Assembly (NCBI GenBank): GCA_947623455.1
Contig: OX392534.1
Coordinates: forward strand, 34,353,426-34,417,425
Length of the DNA: 64,000 nt
Direction: 5' to 3'
From: Mimachlamys varia
Lineage: Eukaryota; Mollusca; Bivalvia; Pectinida; Pectinidae
Shown: piece by piece, positions 22,119 to 36,720 of the stretch
How the letters are laid out: each line of letters starts with the position of its first letter
Position numbering within the stretch: the first letter of the stretch is position 1
The notes under the pieces: generated by a model
What the model was told of the DNA's origin: nothing
The model's database searches: none
What the model saw: only the letters and a program-made list of their open reading frames with translations
Translations under genes and position numbers: made by a program

Positions 22119-22437
22119 TCCTGTTCACCATCGTGTCATAACGGATTATTCGAATGTGTTCTTTTTAATTTTAGTCTGTTCTATGTAATGATTGATCCGA
22201 TGAGGATGGTATAAGTAGCACGCTTTTATCTATCTATATGTAGGCGGTTACAAGTCTTGTGGTTATCTCAGGAAAGTCACACAAACCTTGTCATCTTTCA
22301 ATTCAACTTTCAGGTATATCTAGTCGTTATACAAGTGATCAGTAAAGATGTTCGGAATGTGAACAATCTATCACATCGACTGTCTTCGTCGCGAAGGACT
22401 ATCCACATGATTATAACACATATTTTGTAGTTTCTTT

Positions 22438-23501
22438 CATATCTCGCCATGTTGGATAGAGTTTGCTCATGTTAGAAAGCTATGTAAGAATATAAGACTC
22501 TTTCATATGCGTGTATGTAGGATAGGGATATTCCACCCTAGGGGTTACAAAATGTGGTGAAACCCGAGGCTTGCCGAGGGTTTTACCACATTTTGTAACC
22601 CCTAGGGTGGAAAATCTCTATCCTACATATACACATAATGAAAGAGTCTTTTTCTCTCATATCAACTACCCTAAACAACTCAAAAACTATGAAAATATGT
22701 TGAAACAGGCTACCATTTTGAAGTTTCAAATTTTTCCCTTGAGCTTTTTTGACGAAAACGAATTAGACAGCGAGTTTAAGCATACACTATATTTGCAATT
22801 ACTGTTTGCGCATAAAAATTAATCTCCTCTTCCTTGTGTATATGGTTAAAATTTTGTGAAAGGTTTTAATTTTATCACGCCGTCGTTTTCTCTTTCCGGC
22901 ATCAGAGTTTACCGTATTCGTGACGTCATGTCATTGTTTAGACATTGTGACGTCACGTAGCGTGAAATGCTATGTAAGATAGATTTTTCTTACATAGCTT
23001 TCTTACATGGGCAACCTCTATCCAACATTGCGAGATATGAGAGAAAAATCTATCCTACATAGCATGTCATACGACGTGACGTCACAATGGCTCAACAATG
23101 ACGTGACGTCATGAAAACGGTGAACTATGATGCCGGAAGGAGAAAACGACAGGGTAATAAAATTTAACCCTTAACAGAAATTTACCCACAAACACCAGAA
23201 AGGCAAGATTTTTTTTATAAATATAGGGTATGCTTAATCTCGCTGTCTAATTTGTTTTCTTGAAAAAAGAAAAAGTTGAAATTTTCAAAATGGTAGCCAG
23301 TCAAAACGAATTTGCATGACTTTTGAGCTTATTCTAGTAGTTAATATGAGAGAAAAAGACTCATGAACAAAGGTGTAAGATAGGGAAATTCAACCCTCGG
23401 GGTTTTCAAACTTCAGTAAAGCCTCGGGTTTTACTAAATTTGAAAACCCCTCGGGTGGAATTTTCCTATCTTACATCCCTTGTCATGAAAGAGTCTTTTT
23501 G
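22438..23501. mobile_element. Compound foldback element, about 1.06 kb, with nested stem-loops
   Basis: Several inverted pairs are layered here. Arm A (about 22,438-22,492) pairs with 22,989-23,043. Arm B (about 22,644-22,990) pairs with about 23,042-23,362 across most of its length. Stem-loop S1 (22,510-22,634) has arms of about 55 bases around CCACCCTAGGGGTTAC. Stem-loop S2 (23,353-23,501) has a similar layout around CCTCGGGGTTTT. S1 and S2 lie at mirrored positions, so nearly the whole element can fold on itself. TGACGTCA-like palindromes occur in both B arms. Apparent open frames (e.g. 22,571-22,822) are not conserved between arms. Confidence 0.82.
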
Positions 23502-25430
23502 TATACTTTAAAGCAGCATGACATTACAGCTTCTTCATATAATGTACTACTTTATTACGTACATGCAGTTTTTTTTTTAAAGCTTGATGACCAACACGTT
23601 TATTAATACTTGCTTCTGTCCCCCGTTCAAATAATCTTATTTTCAGTCGTGTTTGTATCACGAAATATACATATCGAAGGTGATTAAAACAAAGTTGAAC
23701 TGAGCCAAATATGAAGGTCCACAATTTGAAAGAAGCTTTGAAGTTTCAGATCTGGAAATGATCCTGAAATTATATTTAGATCTATATCAAGCAAAATAGG
23801 TTAACCTAGTTAACCTTACTAATAAGCGGGAGTATTTTCATTCCATACTTTCTTTTGAAACGTTTTCAATAAAAAGCAACACAGTATATTAATGTATTTT
23901 TGACTAAATCGTATGTTTAGAATAGGAACTTACAAAAGCTCAAAGTCAGTAAAAGGTAACATATCCTCATTCATAATCAATTAATGCGTAAAACAAGATG
24001 TTACAAAATAACTTTTACCAAAACAATACGCCAAAGAGGCATTTTATCGTTTGCGTAGACGAATACGTGCTTACTGGACTGTGTAATAGCTTCCTTGATC
24101 CGTGAAACAATTGATTATTATCAATAAACATTATCTTCTGTCACGCTTATGTACGTTTAACACCATTTTAACACCTTAATTGTTCTGTGGACAAATATAT
24201 ACCTTCTGTTCCACCTATCTAAAGCCGACTTCGAGTAGCATGCTGTCTCAGGTCACGGTTCATTATAAGGTAAATATGTGATGGCTAACGCCATATTGTT
24301 ATTAAGGGTCATTTAAATAGGCAAAATATGTTGAATTTTTAAAACAACAGAAAACAATGAAGTATGACACAAATATAGTCACGTAGTATACCTAAAAGTT
24401 TGTCAATGCATGAACTTTCTCAAACATAAGCTGTATATGATAAGAGATTTTCGAATAAAGTGACTTTGTAGCAAGATGCAGAGTGAGATAATTTTAAGTA
24501 TATAATATATGAAACCAGACTAACAACAATGCAATTGTACTCTTACAAATGTAAGTGGCTATAGCACATGATCAGGACATTTGTTTGACTAGATATGGCT
24601 TTTTCAAAGCATACACATTAGCTTTGTTTTGTCCTTGAAATGCAAATGGCGGTCGTGAATAACATCACACAAAAATTACACGTAGAAATTGCTTTCAAGC
24701 CTTAAAATGCTCTTGTCAATGACTAATAACACTTGTGGACATAGCAGTAAGACTATTTTAGGATAAATAGTTAAAACGCTGACTTTCAGGTAAAAAATGC
24801 AGATTTCATAAAAAAATCCTCAAACTCACATTTTTAATATTAAAATTTTGTCTTGAAAACAGTCCAATCACTTTGTTCAAAAGTCTTAATAGTATAAATA
24901 GGAACTTTGTTAATAAAAAAACCTCCATGTATGCATATTTGAGTACAACGTTTTATAGTCGCCATTTCCAATTCAATGTCAAAACAGAATCAACGTGTAC
25001 GCTTTGATAGAGCCATATCCAGTCAAACAAATGTCCCTATCGTGTGATATAGATACTTGAAAGTACAACGATATGTTTTGGTTTTATGCAACATGTTTGA
25101 TCTAAATGAGCAAATTGTTCCTGAAACATTTACATTTGTCGCATGGTTTGCCAAATTCACCAACACATTGGCAATAAACAACACAAAAGCAAGGTCCGTG
25201 GATAGCCATGATACATACCGACAATTGATCAAGTAGCTTCTGTTCAATTTTCCCGAAATAGCGGTTAATAAGCTTGTAATATATCTATAGAAATGTTTTA
25301 TAGATGACCCTTTAATGGAATTGAAATTGATGAAATGTAGAATTATGTAATTGAAGATAAATAAGGGAAGTTTTGGTAGTTTTTTACTTGGTATTAAATG
25401 TCCGCGTATTGTCTATCTATATGCCTCCAT
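23502..25430. other. Non-coding spacer before the satellite
   Basis: AT-rich with no supported gene. A minus-strand stretch near 25,100-25,200 could read as a short Cys-rich peptide, but it lacks convincing splice sites. Confidence 0.4.
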
Positions 25431-27179
25431 TGCCTTACTCAATAAACACTGTTCATTAATCCTTTCTACGTGTATTGTTTACTAGATATGCAGTGTTCAT
25501 TTGACCTTACTATGTGTAGTGCTTTACTAGATATGCAGTGTTCATTTGCCCTTCCTTTGTGTAGTGCCTAACTAGATATACAGTGTTCATTTGCCCTTCC
25601 TATGTGTAGTGTCAACTAGATATGCAGTGTTCATTTGCCCTTCCTATGTGTAGTGCCTAACTAGATATACAGTGTTCATTTGTCCTTCCTACGTGTTGTG
25701 TCTTACTCGATATACAGTGTTCATTTGTCCTTCCTATGTGTAGTGTCAACTAGATATGCAGTGTTCATTTGCCTTTCCTATGTGTAGTGTCAACTCGATA
25801 TATAGTGTTCATTTACCCTTCCTACGTGTTGTGTCTTACTCGATATACAGTGTTCATTTACCCTTCCTACGTGTAGGACCTTACTCAATATACAGTGTTC
25901 ATTTACCCTTCCTACGTGTAGGGCCTAACTCAATATACAGTGTTCATTTACCCTTCCTACGTGTTGTGTCTTACTCGATATACAGTGTTCATTTGCCCTT
26001 CCTACATGTAGTGCCTTACTAGATATTCAGTGTTCATTTGCCCTTCCTTTGTGTAGTGCCTAACTAGATATACAGTGTTCATTTGCCTTTCCTACGTGTA
26101 GTGCCTAACTAGATATACAGTGTTCATTTACCCTTCCTACGTGTAGGGCCTTACTCAATATACAGTGTTCATTTACCCTTCCTACGTGTTGTGTCTTACT
26201 CGATATATAGTGTTCATTTGCCCTTCCTACGTGTATTGCCTTACTAGATATATAGTGTTCATTTGCCCTTCCTACGTGTATTGCCTTACTAGATATATAG
26301 TGTTCATTTATCCTTCCTACGTGTAGTGCCTTACTCGATATACAGTGTTCATTTACCCTTCCTACGTGTATTGCCTTACTCGATATACAGTGTTCATTTA
26401 TCCTTCCTACGTGTATTGCCTTACTAGATATATAGTGTTCATTTACCCTTCCTAGGTGTAGTGCCTTACTCGATCTATAGTGTTCATTTACCCTTCCTAC
26501 GTGTAGTGCCTTACTCGATATATAGTGTTCATTTACCCTTCCTACGTGTAGTGCCTTACTCGATATATAGTGTTCATTTACCCTTCCTACGTGTAGTGCC
26601 TTACTCGATATATAGTGTTCATTTACCCTTCCTACGTGTTGTGCCTTACTCGATATACAGTGTTCATTTGCCCTTCCTATGTGTAGTGTCAACTAGATAT
26701 GCAGTGTTCATTTGCCCTTCCTATGTGTAGTGCCTAACTAGATATACAGTGTTCATTTGTCCTTCCTACGTGTTGTGTCTTACTCGATATACAGTGTTCA
26801 TTTACCCTTCCTACGTGTAGGACCTTACTCAATATACAGTGTTCATTTACCCTTCCTACGTGTAGGGCCTTACTCAATATACAGTGTTCATTTACCCTTC
26901 CTACGTGTTGTGTCTTACTCGATATACAGTGTTCATTTGCCTTTCCTACGTGTAGGGCCTTACTCAATATATAGTGTTCATTTACCCTTCCTACGTGTAG
27001 GGCCTTACTCAATATACAGTGTTCATTTACCCTTCCTACGTGTTGTGTCTTACTCGAGATATAGTGTTCATTTGCCTTTCCTACGTGTAGGGCCTTACTC
27101 AATATATAGTGTTCATTTGCACTTCCTACGTGTATTGCCTTACTACAGATATAGTGTTCATTTGCCCTTCCTATGTGTA

Positions 27180-28590
27180 GTGCCTTTCTAGATATATAGT
27201 GTTTATTTGCCTTTCCTACGTGTAGTGCCTTACTCGATATATAGTGTTTATTTGCCTTTCCTACGTGTATTGCCTTACTAGATATATAGTGTTTATTTGC
27301 CTTTCCTATGTGTATTGCCTTACTAGATATATAGTGTTCATTTGCCCTTCCTACGTGTATTGCCTTACTAGATATATAGTGTTCATTTGCCCTTCCTACG
27401 TGTATTGCCTTACTAGATATATAGTGTTCATTTGCCCTTCCTACGTGTATTGCCTTACTAGATATACAGTGTTAATTTGCCTTTCCTACGTGTATTACCT
27501 TACTAGATATATAGTGTTCATTTGCCCTTCCTACGTGTTGTGCCTTTCTCGATATACAGTGTTCATTTACCCTTCCTACGTGTAGTGCCTTACTCGATAT
27601 ATAGTGTTCATTTACCCTTCCTACGTGTTGTGTCTTACTCGATATATAGTGTTCATTTACCCTTCCTACGTGTAGTGTCTTACTCGATATATAGTGTTCA
27701 TTTACCCTTCCTACGTGTTGTGTCTTACTCGATATATAGTGTTCATTTACCCTTCCTACGTGTTGTGTCTTACTCGATATATAGTGTTCATTTACCCTTC
27801 CTACGTGTTGTGTCTTACTCGATATATAGTGTTCATTAACCCTTCCTACGTGTAGTGTCTTACTCGATATATAGTGTTCATTTACCCTTCCTACGTGTAG
27901 TGTCAACTAGATATATAGTGTTCATTTGCCCTTCCTATGTGTAGTTCCTTGCTCGATATACAGTGTTCATTTGCCCTTCCTACGTGTAGTGCCTTACTCA
28001 ATATACAGTGTTCATTTGCCCTTCCTACGTGTAGTGCCTTACTCGATATACAGTGTTCATTTGCCCTTCCTATGTGTAGTGCCTTGCTCGATATACAGTG
28101 TTCATTTATCCTTCCTACGTGTTGTGTCTTACTCGATATACAGTGTTCAATTACCCTTCCTATGTGTAGTTCCTTACTAGATATACAGTGTTCATTTACC
28201 CTTCCTACGTGTATTGCCTTACTCGATATACAGTGTTCATTTATCCTTCCTACGTGTTGTGTCTTACTCGATATACAGTGTTCATTTACCCTTCCTACGT
28301 GTAGTGCCTTACTCGATATACAGTGTTCATTTGCCCTTCCTATGTGTAGTTCCTTACTCGATATACAGTGTTCATTTACCCTTCCTGCGTGTAGTGTCTT
28401 ACTCGATATACAGTGTTCATTTATCCTTCCTACATGTTGTGTCTTACTCGATATACAGTGTTCATTTACCCTTCCTATGTGTAGTCTCTTACTCGATATA
28501 CAGTTTTCATTTACCCTTCCTACGTGTTGTGTCTTACTCGATATACAGTATTCATTAGCCCTTCCTACGTGTAGTGCCTTACTCGATATA
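27180..28590. repeat. Satellite block duplicated at +2,562 bp (copy at 29,742-31,152)
   Basis: The order of monomer variants from about 27,470 to 28,590 recurs at 30,034-31,152 at a constant offset of 2,562 with only a few substitutions. The match weakens before about 27,470. Confidence 0.8.
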
Positions 28591-31199
28591 CAGTGTTCAT
28601 TTACCCTTCCTACGTGTATTGCCTTACTAGATATACAGTGTTCATTTACCCACTCCTACGTGTAGTGCTTTACTAGATATACAGTGTTCATTTGCCCTTC
28701 CTATGTGTAGTGCCTTACTCGATATATAGTGTTCATTTACCCTTCCCACGTGTAGTGTCTTACTAGATATACAGTGTTCATTTACCCTTCCTACGTGTAG
28801 TGTCTTACTCGATATATAGTGTTCATTTATCCTTCCTACGTGTTGTGTCTTACTCGATATATAGTGTTCATTTACCCTTCCTACGTGTTGTGTCTTACTC
28901 GATATATAGTGTTCATTTACCCTTCCTACGTGTAGTGTGTTAATCGATATATAGTGTTCATTTACCCTTCCTACGTGTAGTGTCAACTAGATATATAGTG
29001 TTCATTTGCCCTTCCTACGTGTAGTGCCTTACTCAATATACAGTGTTCATTTGCCCTTCCTACGTGTAGTGCCTTACTCGATATACAGTGTTCATTTACC
29101 CTTCCTACGTGTAGGGCCTTACTCAATATACAGTGTTCATTTACCCTTCCTACGTGTAGGGCCTTACTCAATATACAGTGTTCATTTACCCTTCCTACGT
29201 GTTGTGTCTTACTCGAGATATAGTGTTCATTTGCCTTTCCTACGTGTAGGGCCTTACTCAATATATAGTGTTCATTTACCCTTCCTACGTGTAGGGCCTT
29301 ACTCAATATACAGTGTTCATTTACCCTTCCTACGTGTTGTGTCTTACTCGAGATATAGTGTTCATTTGCCTTTCCTACGTGTAGGGCCTTACTCAATATA
29401 TAGTGTTCATTAACCCTTCCTACGTGTAGTGTCTTACTCGATATATAGTGTTCATTTACCCTTCCTACGTGTAGTGTCAACTAGATATATAGTGTTCATT
29501 TGCCCTTCCTATGTGTAGTTCCTTGCTCGATATACAGTGTTCATTAACCCTTCCTACGTGTAGTGTCTTACTCGAGATATAGTGTTCATTTGCCTTTCCT
29601 ACGTGTAGGGCCTTACTCAATATATAGTGTTCATTAACCCTTCCTACGTGTAGTGTCTTACTCGATATATAGTGTTCATTTACCCTTCCTACGTGTAGTG
29701 TCAACTAGATATATAGTGTTCATTTGCCTTTCCTATGTGTAGTGCCTTTCTAGATATATAGTGTTTATTTGCTTTTCCTACGTGTATTGCCTTACTAGAT
29801 ATATAGTGTTTATTTGCCTTTCCTACGTGTATTGCCTTACTAGATATATAGTGTTCATTTGCCCTTCCTACGTGTATTGCCTTACTAGATATATAGTGTT
29901 CATTTACCCTTCCTTCGTGTAGTGCCTTACTCAATATATAGTGTTCATTTGCCCTTCCTACGTGTATTGCCTTACTAGATATATAGTGTTCATTTACCCT
30001 TCCTTCGTGTAGTGTCTTACTCGATATACAGTGTTAATTTGCCTTTACTACGTGTATTACCTTACTAGATATATAGTGTTCATTTGCCCTTCCTACGTGT
30101 TGTGCCTTACTCGATATATAGTGTTCATTTACCCTTCCTACGTGTTGTGTCTTACTCGATATATAGTGTTCATTTACCCTTCCTACGTGTAGTGTCTTAC
30201 TCGATATATAGTGTTCATTTACCCTTCCTACGTGTTGTGTCTTACTCGATATATAGTGTTCATTTACCCTTCCTACGTGTAGTGTCTTACTCGATATATA
30301 GTGTTCATTTACCCTTCCTACGTGTTGTGTCTTACTCGATATATAGTGTTCATTTACCCTTCCTACGTGTTGTGTCTTACTCGATATATAGTGTTCATTA
30401 ACCCTTCCTACGTGTAGTGTCTTACTCGATATATAGTGTTCATTTACCCTTCCTACGTGTAGTGTCAACTAGATATATAGTGTTCATTTGCCCTTCCTAT
30501 GTGTAGTTCCTTGCTCGATATACAGTGTTCATTTGCCCTTCCTACGTGTAGTGCCTTACTCAATATACAGTGTTCATTTGCCCTTCCTACGTGTAGTGCC
30601 TTACTCGATATACAGTGTTCATTTGCCCTTCCTATGTGTAGTGCCTTGCTCGATATACAGTGTTCATTTATCCTTCCTACGTGTTGTGTCTTACTCGATA
30701 TACAGTGTTCAATTACCCTTCCTATGTGTAGTTCCTTACTAGATATACAGTGTTCATTTACCCTTCCTACGTGTATTGCCTTACTCGATATACAGTGTTC
30801 ATTTATCCTTCCTACGTGTTGTGTCTTACTCGATATACAGTGTTCATTTACCCTTCCTACGTGTAGTGCCTTACTCGATATACAGTGTTCATTTACCCTT
30901 CCTATGTGTAGTTCCTTACTCGATATACAGTGTTCATTTACCCTTCCTGCGTGTAGTGTCTTACTCGATATACAGTGTTCATTTATCCTTCCTACATGTT
31001 GTGTCTTACTCGATATACAGTGTTCATTTACCCTTCCTATGTGTAGTCTCTTACTCGATATACAGTTTTCATTTACCCTTCCTACGTGTTGTGTCTTACT
31101 CGATATACAGTATTCATTAGCCCTTCCTACGTGTAGTGCCTTACTCGATATACAGTGTTCATTTGTCCTTCCGACGTGTAAGCCTGACTAGATATACAG

Positions 31200-34100
31200 A
31201 GTTAATTTGCCCTTCCTACGTGTAGTGCCTTGCTCGATATACAGTGTTCATTTGCCCTTCCTATGTGGAGTGCCTTGCTCGATATACAGTGTTCATTTGC
31301 CCTTCCTATGTGGAGTGCCTTGCTCGATATACAGTGTTCATTTGTCTTTCCTATGTGTAGTGCCTTGCTCGATATACAGTGTTCATTTACCCTTCCTACG
31401 TGTTGTGTCTTGCTCGATATACAATGTTCATTTGGCCTTCCTACGTGTATTGCCTTACTCGATATACAGTGTTCATTTACCCTTCCTTTGTGTAGTGTCT
31501 TACTCGATATACAGTGTTCATTTGCCCTTCCTACGTGTAGTGCTTTACTAGATATACAGTGTTCATTTACCCTTCCTTTGTGAAGTGCCTTACTCGATAT
31601 ACAGTCTTCATTTGCCCTTCCTACGTGTAGTGCCTTACTCGATATACAGTGTTCATTTACCCTTCCTACGTGTTGTGCCTTACTTGATATACAGTGTTCA
31701 TTTACCCTTCCAACGTGTAGTGCCTTACTCGATATACAGTGTTCATTTACCCTTCCTACGTGTATTGCCTTACTAGATATACAGTGTTCATTTACCCACT
31801 CCTACGTGTAGTGCTTTACTAGATATACAGTGTTCATTTGCCCTTCCTATGTGTAGTGCCTTACTCGATATACAGTGTTCATTTACCCTTCCCACGTGTA
31901 GTGTCTTACTAGATATACAGTGTTCATTTACCCTTCCTACGTGTAGTGCCTTACTAGATATACAGTGTTCATTTGTCATTCCTACGTGTAGTGCCTTACT
32001 CGATATACAGTGTTCATTTACCCTTCCTATGTGTAGTGCCTTACTCGATATACAGTGTTCATTTACCCTTCCTATGTGTAGTGCCTTACTCGATATACAG
32101 TGTTCATTTACCCTTCCTATGTGTAGTGCCTTATTCGATATACAGTGTTCATTTGCCCTTCCTTCAATGTACGTGTAGTACCTTACTCGATATACAGTGT
32201 TCATTTACCCTACCTCAGTGTAGTGCCTTACTCGATATACAGTGTTCATTTGTCCTTCCTTCGTGTAGTGCCTTACTCGATATACAGTGTTCATTTACCC
32301 TTCCTATGTGTAGTGCCTTACTCGATATACTGTGTTCATTTACCTTTCCTACGTTTATTGCCTTTCGCTATACAGTGTACATTAGTCGTTCCTACATGTT
32401 GTGCCTTAATCGATATACTGTGTTCATTTACCCTTCCTACGTTTATTGCCTTTCGCTATACAGTGTACATTAGCCGTTCCCACATTTTACGTGTAGTGCC
32501 TTACTAGACATACAGTGTTCATTTGCCCTTTCTACGTGTAGTCCCTTACTCGATATACAGTGTTCATTAGCCCTTCCTACATGTGTACGTGTAGTGTCTT
32601 ACTCGATATACAGTGTTCATTTGCCCTTACTACATGTAGTGCCTAACTAGATATTCAGTGTCCATTTGCCCTTCCTTTGTGTAGTACCGAACTAGATATG
32701 CAGTGTTCATTTGCCCTTCCTTTGTGTAGTGCCGAACTAGATATGCAGTGTTCATTTACCCTTCCTACGTGTAGTGCCTTACTAGATATACAGTGTTCAT
32801 TTACCCACTCCTACGTGTAGTGCCTTACTAGATATACAGTGTTCATTTACCCACTCCTACGTGTAGTGCCTTACTAGATATACAGTGTTCATTTATCCTT
32901 CCTATGTGTAGTGCATTGCTCGATATACAGTGTTCATTTACCCTTCCTACGTCTATTGCCTTACTAGATATACAGTGTTCATTTACCCTTCCTATGTGTA
33001 GTGCCTTACTCGATATTCAGTGTTCATTTACCCTTCCTATGTGTATTGCCTTACTCGATATACAGTGTTCATTTGTCATTCCTACGTTTATTACCTTGTT
33101 CGCTATACAGTGTTCATTAGCCCTTCCTACATGTGTACGTGTAGTGCCTTACTCAATAAACGGTGTTCATTTACCCTTCCTACGTGTAGTGCCTTACTAG
33201 ATATACAGTGTTCATTTGCCATGTCTACGTTTAGTCCCTTACTCGATATACAGTGTTCATTAGCCCTTCCTACATGTGTACGTGTAGTGTCTTACTCGAT
33301 ATACAGTGTTCATTTGCCCTTCCTACATGTAGTGCCTAACTAGATATTCAGTGTTCATTTGACCTTACTATGTGTAGTGCTTTACTAGATATACAGTGTT
33401 GATTTGCCCTTCCTATGTGTAGTGTCTTACTCGATATACAGTGTTCATTTGCCCTTCCGACGTGTAGAGTCTTACTAGATATACAGTGTTCATTTGCCCT
33501 TCCTATGTGTAGTGCCTAGCTAGATATACAGTGTTCATTTGTCCTTCCTTTGTGTAGTGCCTAACTAAATATACAGTGTTCATTTACCCTTCCTATGTGT
33601 AGTGCCTTACTAGATATGCAGTGTTCATTTGCCCTTCCTTTGTGTAGTGCCTTACTAGATATACAGTGTTCATTTACCCTTCCTACGTGTAGTGCCTTAC
33701 TAGATATACAGTGTTCATTTACCCACTCCTACGTGCAGTGCCTTACTAGATATACAGTGTTCCTTTACCCTTCCTACGAGTATTGCCTTGCTCGATATAC
33801 AGTGTTCATTTACCCACTCCTACGTGTAGTGCCTTACTCGATATACAGTGTTCATTAACCCTTCCTATGTGTAGTGCCTTGCTCGATATACAGTGTTCAT
33901 TTACCCTTCCTACGTGTAGTGTATTACTCGATATATAGTGTTCATTTACCCTTCCTACGTGTAGTGCCTTACTTGATATACAGTGTTCATTTACCCTTCC
34001 TACGTGTAGTGCCTTACTTGATATACAGTGTTCATTTACCCTTCCTACGTGTAGTGCCTTACTTGATATACAGTGTTCATTTACCCTTCCTACGTGTATT

Positions 34101-36720
34101 GCCTTGCTCGATATACAGTGTTCATTTACCCACTCCTACGTGTAGTGCCTTACTTGATATACAGTGTTCATTTACCCTTCCTACGTGTATTGCCTTGCTC
34201 GATATACAGTGTTCATTTACCCTTCCTACGTGTTGTGTCTTACTCGATATACAGTGTTCATTTACCCTTCCTATGTGTAGTGCCTTACTTGATATACAGT
34301 GTTCTTTTACCCTTCCTACGTGTAGTGCCTTACTTGATATACAGTGTTCATTTGCCCTTCCTATGTGTAGTGCCTTACTAGATATACAGTGTTCATTTGC
34401 CCTTCCTACGTGTAGTGCCTTATAGATATACAGTGTTCATTTGCCCGTCCATCGTGTAGTGCCTTACTCGATATACAGTGTTCATTGACCCTTCCTATGT
34501 GTATTGCCTTACTCGATATACAGTGTTCATTTATCATTCCTACATGTAGTGCCTTACTCGATATACAGTGTTCATTTACCCTTCCTACGTGTATTGCCTT
34601 ACTCGATATACAGTGTTCATTTGTCATTCCTACGTGTAGTGCCTTGCTCGCTATACAGTGTACATTAGCCGTTCCTACATTGTACGTGTAGTGTCATACT
34701 CGATATACAGTGTTCATTTTCCCTTCATACGTGTAGTGCCTTACTAGATATACAGTGTTCATATACCCTTCATACGTGTAGTGCCTTACTAGATATACAG
34801 TGTTCATTTGCCCTTTCTACGTGTAGTCCCTTACTCGATATACAGTGTTCATTAGCCCTTCCTACATGTGTAAGTGTAGTGTCATACTCGATATACAGTG
34901 TTCATTTGCCGTTCCTACATGTAGTGCCTTACTAGATATTCAGTGTTCATTTGCCCTTCCTATGTGTAGTGCCTAACTAGATATACAGTGTTGATTTGCC
35001 CTTCCTATGTGTAGTGTCTTACTCGATATACAGTGTTCATTTGCCCTTCCTATGTGTAGTGCCTAGCTAGATATATAGTGTTCATTTGCCTTTCCCGTGT
35101 GTAGTGCCTTTCTAGATATACAGTGTTCATTTGTTCTTCCTATGTGTAGTGCCTTACTCGATATACAGTGTTCATTTACCCTTCCTACGTGTTGTGTCTT
35201 ACTCGATATATAGTGTTCATTTGCCCTTCCTACGTGTTGTGTCTTACTCGATATATAGTGTTCATTTGCCCTTCGTATGTGTAGTGCCTAGCTAGATATA
35301 TAGTGTTCATTTGCCTTTCCCGTGTGTAGTGCCTTTCTAGATATACAGTGTTCATTTGTCCTTCCTATGTGTAGTGCCTTACTCGATATACAGTGTTCAT
35401 TTACCCTTCCTACGTGTATTGCCTTACTAGATATACAGTGTTCATTTACCCTTCCTACGTGTTGTGTCTTACTCGATATACAGTGTTCATTTACCCTTCC
35501 TACGTGTAGGACCTTACTCAATATACAGTGTTCATTTACCCTTCCTACGTGTAGGGCCTTACTCAATATAGTGTTCATTTACCCTTCCTACGTGTTGTGT
35601 CTTACTCGATATCTAGTGTTCATTTGCCCTTCCTACGTGTATTGCCTTACTAGATATATAGTGTTCATTTGCCCTTCCTACGTTTATTGCTTTACTAGAT
35701 ATATAGTGTTCATTTACCCTTCCTACGTGTAGTGCCTTACTCGATATATAGTGTTCATTTACCCTTCCTACGTGTTGTGTCTTACTCGATATACAGTGTT
35801 CATTTACCCTTCCTACGTGTAGGACCTTACTCAATATACAGTGTTCATTTACCCTTCCTACGTGTAGGGCCTTACTCAATATACAGTGTTCATTTACCCT
35901 TCCTACGTGTTGTGTCTTACTCGATATACAGTGTTCATTTGCCCTTCCTACATGTAGTGCCTTACTAGATATTCAGTGTTCATTTGCCCTTCCTATGTGT
36001 AGTGCCTAACTAGATATACAGTGTTCATTTGCCTTTCCTACGTGTAGGGCCTTACTAGATATACAGTGTTCATTTACCCTTCCTACGTGTAGGGCCTTAC
36101 TCAATATACAGTGTTCATTTACCCTTCCTACGTGTTGTGTCTTACTCGATATATAGTGTTCATTTGCCCTTCCTACGTGTATTGCCTTACTAGATATATA
36201 GTGTTCATTTGCCCTTCCTACGTGTATTGCCTTACTAGATATATAGTGTTCATTTGACCTTCCTACGTGTAGTGCCTTACTCGATATATAGTGTTCATTT
36301 ATCCTTCCTACGTGTTGTGCCTTACTAGATATACAGTGTTCATTTACCCTTCCTGCGTGTAGTGCCTTACTCGATATATAGTGTTCATTTACCCTTCCTA
36401 CGTGTTGTGTCTTACTCGATATACAGTGTTCATTTACCCTTCCTACGTGTAGGGCCTTACTCAATATACAGTGTTCATTTACCCTTCCTACGTGTAGGGC
36501 CTTACTCAATATACAGTGTTCATTTACCCTTCCTATGTGTTGTGTCTTACTCGAGATATAGTGTTCATTTGCCTTTCCTACGTGTAGGGCCTTACTCAAT
36601 ATATAGTGTTCATTTGCACTTCCTACGTGTATTGCCTTACTACAGATATAGTGTTCATTTGCCTTTCCTATGTGTAGTGCCTTTCTAGATATACAGTGTT
36701 TATTTGCCTTTCCTATGTGT
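31200..36720. repeat. Satellite super-block, matched at about +9.1 to +9.7 kb (40,290-46,140)
   Basis: Rare variants keep their order in both regions. The offset is 9,093 near 31.2 kb (the TATGTGGAG variant), 9,424 near 32.2 kb (the CCTTCAATGTACGTG variant), 9,694 near 33.0 kb and 9,423-9,425 from 34.5 to 36.7 kb. The steps show indels of whole monomers after duplication. Confidence 0.75.

Noticed and set aside
22571..22822. 83-codon open frame
   Set aside because: It lies within an arm of the foldback element and is not conserved in the mirrored arm.
25060..25247. Minus-strand Cys-rich exon (CFCVVYC.., CDKCKC) or a hydrophobic frame over the same bases
   Set aside because: Two frames look suggestive at once, there is no convincing acceptor or donor, and the open stretch is only about 60 codons. 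Chance is the simplest explanation.
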